Shown here: positions 62,365-64,000 of the stretch, one piece after another | Layout: each line of letters begins with the position of its first letter | Position numbering within the stretch: the stretch's first letter is position 1 | NCBI RefSeq assembly: GCF_014268745.2 | Contig: NZ_JABWRB020000006.1 | Coordinates: forward strand, 62,001 to 126,000 | From: Pseudomonas zanjanensis | GTDB taxonomy: Bacteria; Pseudomonadota; Gammaproteobacteria; Pseudomonadales; Pseudomonadaceae | Reading direction: 5' to 3' | Length of the DNA stretch: 64,000 nt | The notes under the pieces: model-generated | What the model saw: the letters and a program-made list of their open reading frames with translations, nothing else | Told to the model about the DNA's origin: nothing | Databases searched by the model: none | Made by a program: the position numbers and the translations under genes

Positions 62365-63010
62365 GCTCCTTACAACCGGGAGCGTGGGCATAACCCATGA
62401 ATCTGGCCTCCTTAGTCGCATCCGAAGATGCGGGCGGGTAGAGGCTGTGCCGACTGACGAGTTCGGCACCTGGAGATCTGGAGTAGGAGAAGGCAACGAC
62501 ATGGACACCTGGGGCATGCCTGACTGTCAGTCAGATGCAGCCTTTCCATTGGCTGCGGCACCGGTGCCTGTGTCGTTGCGGATGGCGACGAATCGGATTT
62601 GTCAGGTCGATTGTCACGAGGAGAGTTGCGGCAATGCCCTGTACGACGTGGCTTGCAGCAGTGGTCCGAGCGCCCGTCTCTTTCCAGAAGAAAGAGACGG
62701 GCGCGGATTGGCGCAGCGAAGTGTGCCGAGAGGTGAGGTTGCTGCAGTGCAGCGAGGAAGGTCCATCGTCTGCCGCAGTAGGCAGATTGGTCGAGTAGGC
62801 ATCCATCACTCTTGGGAGTGACCGTGCGAGCCGCCGGACGCTAATCGCACTTGGGGAAGAACCACCACGCGAGTGGCGTAGCCTTAAAGGTTCTGGCTAC
62901 CTGGGCAGGTGCTGTCAACGACAGCGATCCGTGCGCCAATTGTTATACCCACTCGAAAAGGCGGTCAAGCGGCACCGCCAATGCACTGAGAAAGTGGCGA
63001 CTGTCGCCAC
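62365..63010. ncRNA. Candidate large structured RNA (strand undecided)
   Basis: Perfect stems, arms given: 62417-62432 (6 bp, cTTCGg loop if read on the minus strand), 62447-62469 (7), 62520-62534 (6), 62537-62556 (6), 62557-62568 (12-bp palindrome), 62670-62704 (15), 62741-62753 (5), 62770-62785 (5), 62806-62821 (6), 62824-62850 (6), 62865-62876 (4, GCGA loop if plus), 62878-62900 (6), 62911-62925 (6), 62960-62979 (6), 62994-63010 (7). Such density fits a folded RNA of about 600 nt upstream of the DUF3987 operon. I do not recognise it as a known class, and no clear promoter or terminator fixes the strand. Confidence 0.4.
62670..62704. repeat. 15-bp perfect inverted repeat
   Basis: GCGCCCGTCTCTTTC and GAAAGAGACGGGCGC with loop CAGAA. 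It is the strongest stem in the hairpin-dense segment. There is no T-run on either side, so a plain terminator is unlikely. Confidence 0.85.
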
Positions 63011-63072
63011 TTCTGTCGCCATGCTCCAGACCACGTTATACGCGAGTTGTCGCCACTGTCGCCGCTGTCGCC
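63002..63072. repeat. Five TGTCGCC heptamers (iteron-like cluster)
   Basis: Exact TGTCGCC at 63002, 63014, 63048, 63057 and 63066; the last three are spaced 9 bp. The first copy also forms a 7-bp palindrome with GTGGCGA at 62994. The cluster lies upstream of the DUF3987 operon and could be a binding array for an element-encoded protein. Confidence 0.75.
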
Positions 63073-63224
63073 ATACCTATATCCATGCCCAACGAAAGGA
63101 TCCGCTTTGACACTGAACCGGCTCTGCGCCCGATACAGATCACGAGCAATTACTGACGGGTAAAAGAAGGCTGGCGCTGATCAAATTTGAAATGAAAGGG
63201 GGGAACGCGGTGGCTGCAAGAAAA

Positions 63225-63277
63225 AGCGAGTGAACCCTCCGATCGGCGCGATCAAAGATCGCTTAATCGGAGGGTTT
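63225..63277 (-). terminator. Terminator of the 178-residue gene
   Basis: Outer stem AACCCTCCGAT (63233-63243)/ATCGGAGGGTT (63266-63276) and inner stem GCGATC-AAA-GATCGC. On the minus strand the stem is followed after 8 nt by CTTTTTC. It lies 38 bp after the stop of the 178-residue gene. Confidence 0.65.
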
Positions 63278-63314
63278 GGCGGGAAAAGCAAAGTCTCAAA
63301 CGTCAATTACAAAC

Positions 63315-63851
63315 TCAGGCATCGATGCTGGTTGATTGGGAAGTGACTGCCTCACGTCGCATGATCAGCGTCTGCTGCAATCGCAGCAGAAAACCTGCTT
63401 CAAATGCTTCTTGGGGATCACCTGGACGATGATGCTTTCGGTTTTGCGCCAGTGCCCACCACAGCGGCAATGATGAGCCATCGAGCCAGGTCTCAGCGCA
63501 CCGAACGCCGTCCTCAATCATCGGGCGGAACTCATTGCCCCAAGGTGTTCGGAGACCAGGACAGCCTTCAACTGAAGGGACAGAGACGTACTCACCACCC
63601 TGTTGATGAACGCGCTGAGCTGGGATACCGGACAAACATCGAAACGCCTTGTCGAACAACACAGCCGCGTCATCCAACAGCTCTACCGCCAGCTCAACAT
63701 CCTGTGGAAAATGAAGCAGGACGCTCTGTGCTCCATTAAGCCGAAGTATTGCAGCCTGCCGTAGTTTAATCGCTGCATCTTCAGGGGTAAGCGATGAAGT
63801 ATCGATGCTGTTGGGTTTGGGAAGGCCAATGAGAAGCGAAAGATCAAACAT
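63315..63851 (-). CDS. 178-residue element protein, unknown function
   Basis: Cytoplasmic-looking protein with no signal or membrane segment. Seen: SLTPEDAAIKLRQAAILRLNG near the start, a helical HFPQDVELAVELLDDAAVLFDKAF, and a central GGEYVSVPSVEGCPGLRTPWGNEFRPMIEDG with two Cys overall. The C-terminal part is helical and basic (FEAGFLLRLQQTLIMRREAV). GGAGG precedes the ATG at 63851. The start overlaps by 8 bp a 28-codon ORF. It is monocistronic at its 3' end because a terminator follows. I do not recognise the family. Confidence 0.75.
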   Translation of the reverse strand: MFDLSLLIGLPKPNSIDTSSLTPEDAAIKLRQAAILRLNGAQSVLLHFPQDVELAVELLDDAAVLFDKAFRCLSGIPAQRVHQQGGEYVSVPSVEGCPGLRTPWGNEFRPMIEDGVRCAETWLDGSSLPLWWALAQNRKHHRPGDPQEAFEAGFLLRLQQTLIMRREAVTSQSTSIDA

Positions 63852-63930
63852 CGCGGAATCCTCCGAGATCTTTTGCAGCTTGAATCATTTGGCCAGGGTG
63901 GCGCACGAGCTTAAAAGGGGGACAGGTCAT
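63844..63930 (-). CDS. Putative 28-codon small ORF upstream of the 178-residue gene
   Basis: ATG at 63930 (MTCPPFKLVRHPGQMIQAAK...) is preceded by AGGAGATAAGGAAA and ends in a TGA overlapping the start of the 178-residue gene by 8 bp. The good RBS and coupled end suggest a translated small protein or leader peptide, but the shortness leaves chance open. Confidence 0.4.
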   Translation of the reverse strand: MTCPPFKLVRHPGQMIQAAKDLGGFRDV

Positions 63931-64000
63931 TTTCCTTATCTCCTCGGACAGTTAAGGAGCCGTCCACCCAGCCGTTCTGACACGAAATGGGTGGCGGACC
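63931..64000. other. Right edge of window inside the element
   Basis: No complete gene. GTCCACCC and GGGTGGCGGAC form an imperfect inverted repeat. No copy of the ssrA 3' end that could mark the far attachment site is present between 57707 and here. Confidence 0.5.

Larger units (their letters stand above)
62248..63314. other. 1.07-kb gene-poor region of the element with dense hairpins and repeats
   Basis: No frame here looks like a protein gene; several open frames exist on both strands but with atypical composition and no RBS. From 62365 to 63010 the sequence is a near-continuous series of perfect short hairpins. TGTCGCC heptamers cluster at 63002-63072, and a terminator-like structure lies at 63233-63276. 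The region must also hold the promoter of the minus-strand DUF3987 operon. Confidence 0.7.

Noticed and set aside
62273..62821. 182-codon plus-strand frame and a 92-codon minus-strand frame in the hairpin region
   Set aside because: Both run through perfect hairpins, have Arg/Ser/Cys-rich composition and lack an RBS; the hairpins explain the sequence better.
62290..63000. Group II intron or retron RNA
   Set aside because: No domain V-like catalytic hairpin and no reverse transcriptase gene in the visible element.
62994..63072. TGTCGCC repeats as a CRISPR array
   Set aside because: Units are 7 bp with 9-34 bp spacing; no 24-40 bp repeats, no unique spacers of constant length and no cas genes.
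62851..63156. 101-codon plus-strand frame over the TGTCGCC repeats
   Set aside because: Its protein-like part is only the translated repeat (VATVAAVAIP), with no RBS.
57707..64000. Second copy of the ssrA 3' end (right attachment site)
   Set aside because: No repeat of GGTTCAAATCC followed by CCACCA was found to the right edge.

Overview
The window is chromosomal DNA from a Pseudomonas of the fluorescens type. Gene content and order match the conserved Pseudomonas core: fruBKA with fruR, the MCP-ampE-ampD-DUF1631-nadC block, the pnp-rpsO-truB-rbfA-infB-nusA-rimP block, glmM-folP-ftsH, carAB-dapB-dnaJ-dnaK-grpE, and recN-fur-bamE. Codons are GC-rich, and two families of Pseudomonas REP palindromes lie between genes. 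Most genes from 1 to about 47 kb are on the minus strand.

Layout. 1-7.2 kb: fructose PTS operon fruB-fruK-fruA (fruA runs off the left edge), the divergent regulator fruR/cra with an exact Cra-type operator between them, and a TatD-family hydrolase. 7.2-15.7 kb: chemoreceptor, ampDE, a DUF1631 protein, nadC, a DUF6388 protein and an exported coiled-coil protein. 15.7-25.4 kb: tRNA-Thr, then the RNA and translation block pnp, rpsO, truB, rbfA, infB, nusA, rimP, with tRNA-fMet, tRNA-Leu and secG upstream. 25.4-32.5 kb: tpiA, glmM, folP, ftsH, rlmE, a CRM-domain protein (yhbY), a small membrane protein and greA. 32.5-42.1 kb: carB, carA (with a leader ORF and terminator-like hairpin), dapB, dnaJ, dnaK and grpE; two sigma-32 promoters precede dnaK and grpE. 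42.3-47.9 kb: recN, fur, bamE, rnfH, ratA, a sodium:neurotransmitter symporter-family gene and smpB. 48.1-56.8 kb: lactate utilisation (lldR, lldP, lutABC and a large FAD/Fe-S D-lactate dehydrogenase-type protein) with an exact LldR operator. 56.9-57.7 kb: a small exported protein and ssrA (tmRNA).

Accessory region. From the 3' end of ssrA (57,706) to the right edge lies the left part of an integrated element. It has a P4-type tyrosine integrase immediately downstream of ssrA. Facing it is a tightly overlapping minus-strand set: a DUF3987 (YfjI-like) protein, a 117-residue protein, a second tyrosine recombinase and an 89-residue protein. Next comes about 1 kb with no convincing gene but an unusual density of perfect hairpins and a cluster of TGTCGCC heptamers. 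A 178-residue protein of unknown function follows, preceded by a 28-codon ORF. The ssrA location and the integrase plus DUF3987 content resemble the E. coli CP4-57 layout. The other end of the element is outside the window.

The best candidates for something undescribed are the hairpin-dense segment at about 62.36-63.01 kb, possibly a large structured RNA, and the TGTCGCC repeat clusters on both sides of the DUF3987 gene. All functional calls rest on reading motifs by eye; no database search was possible.
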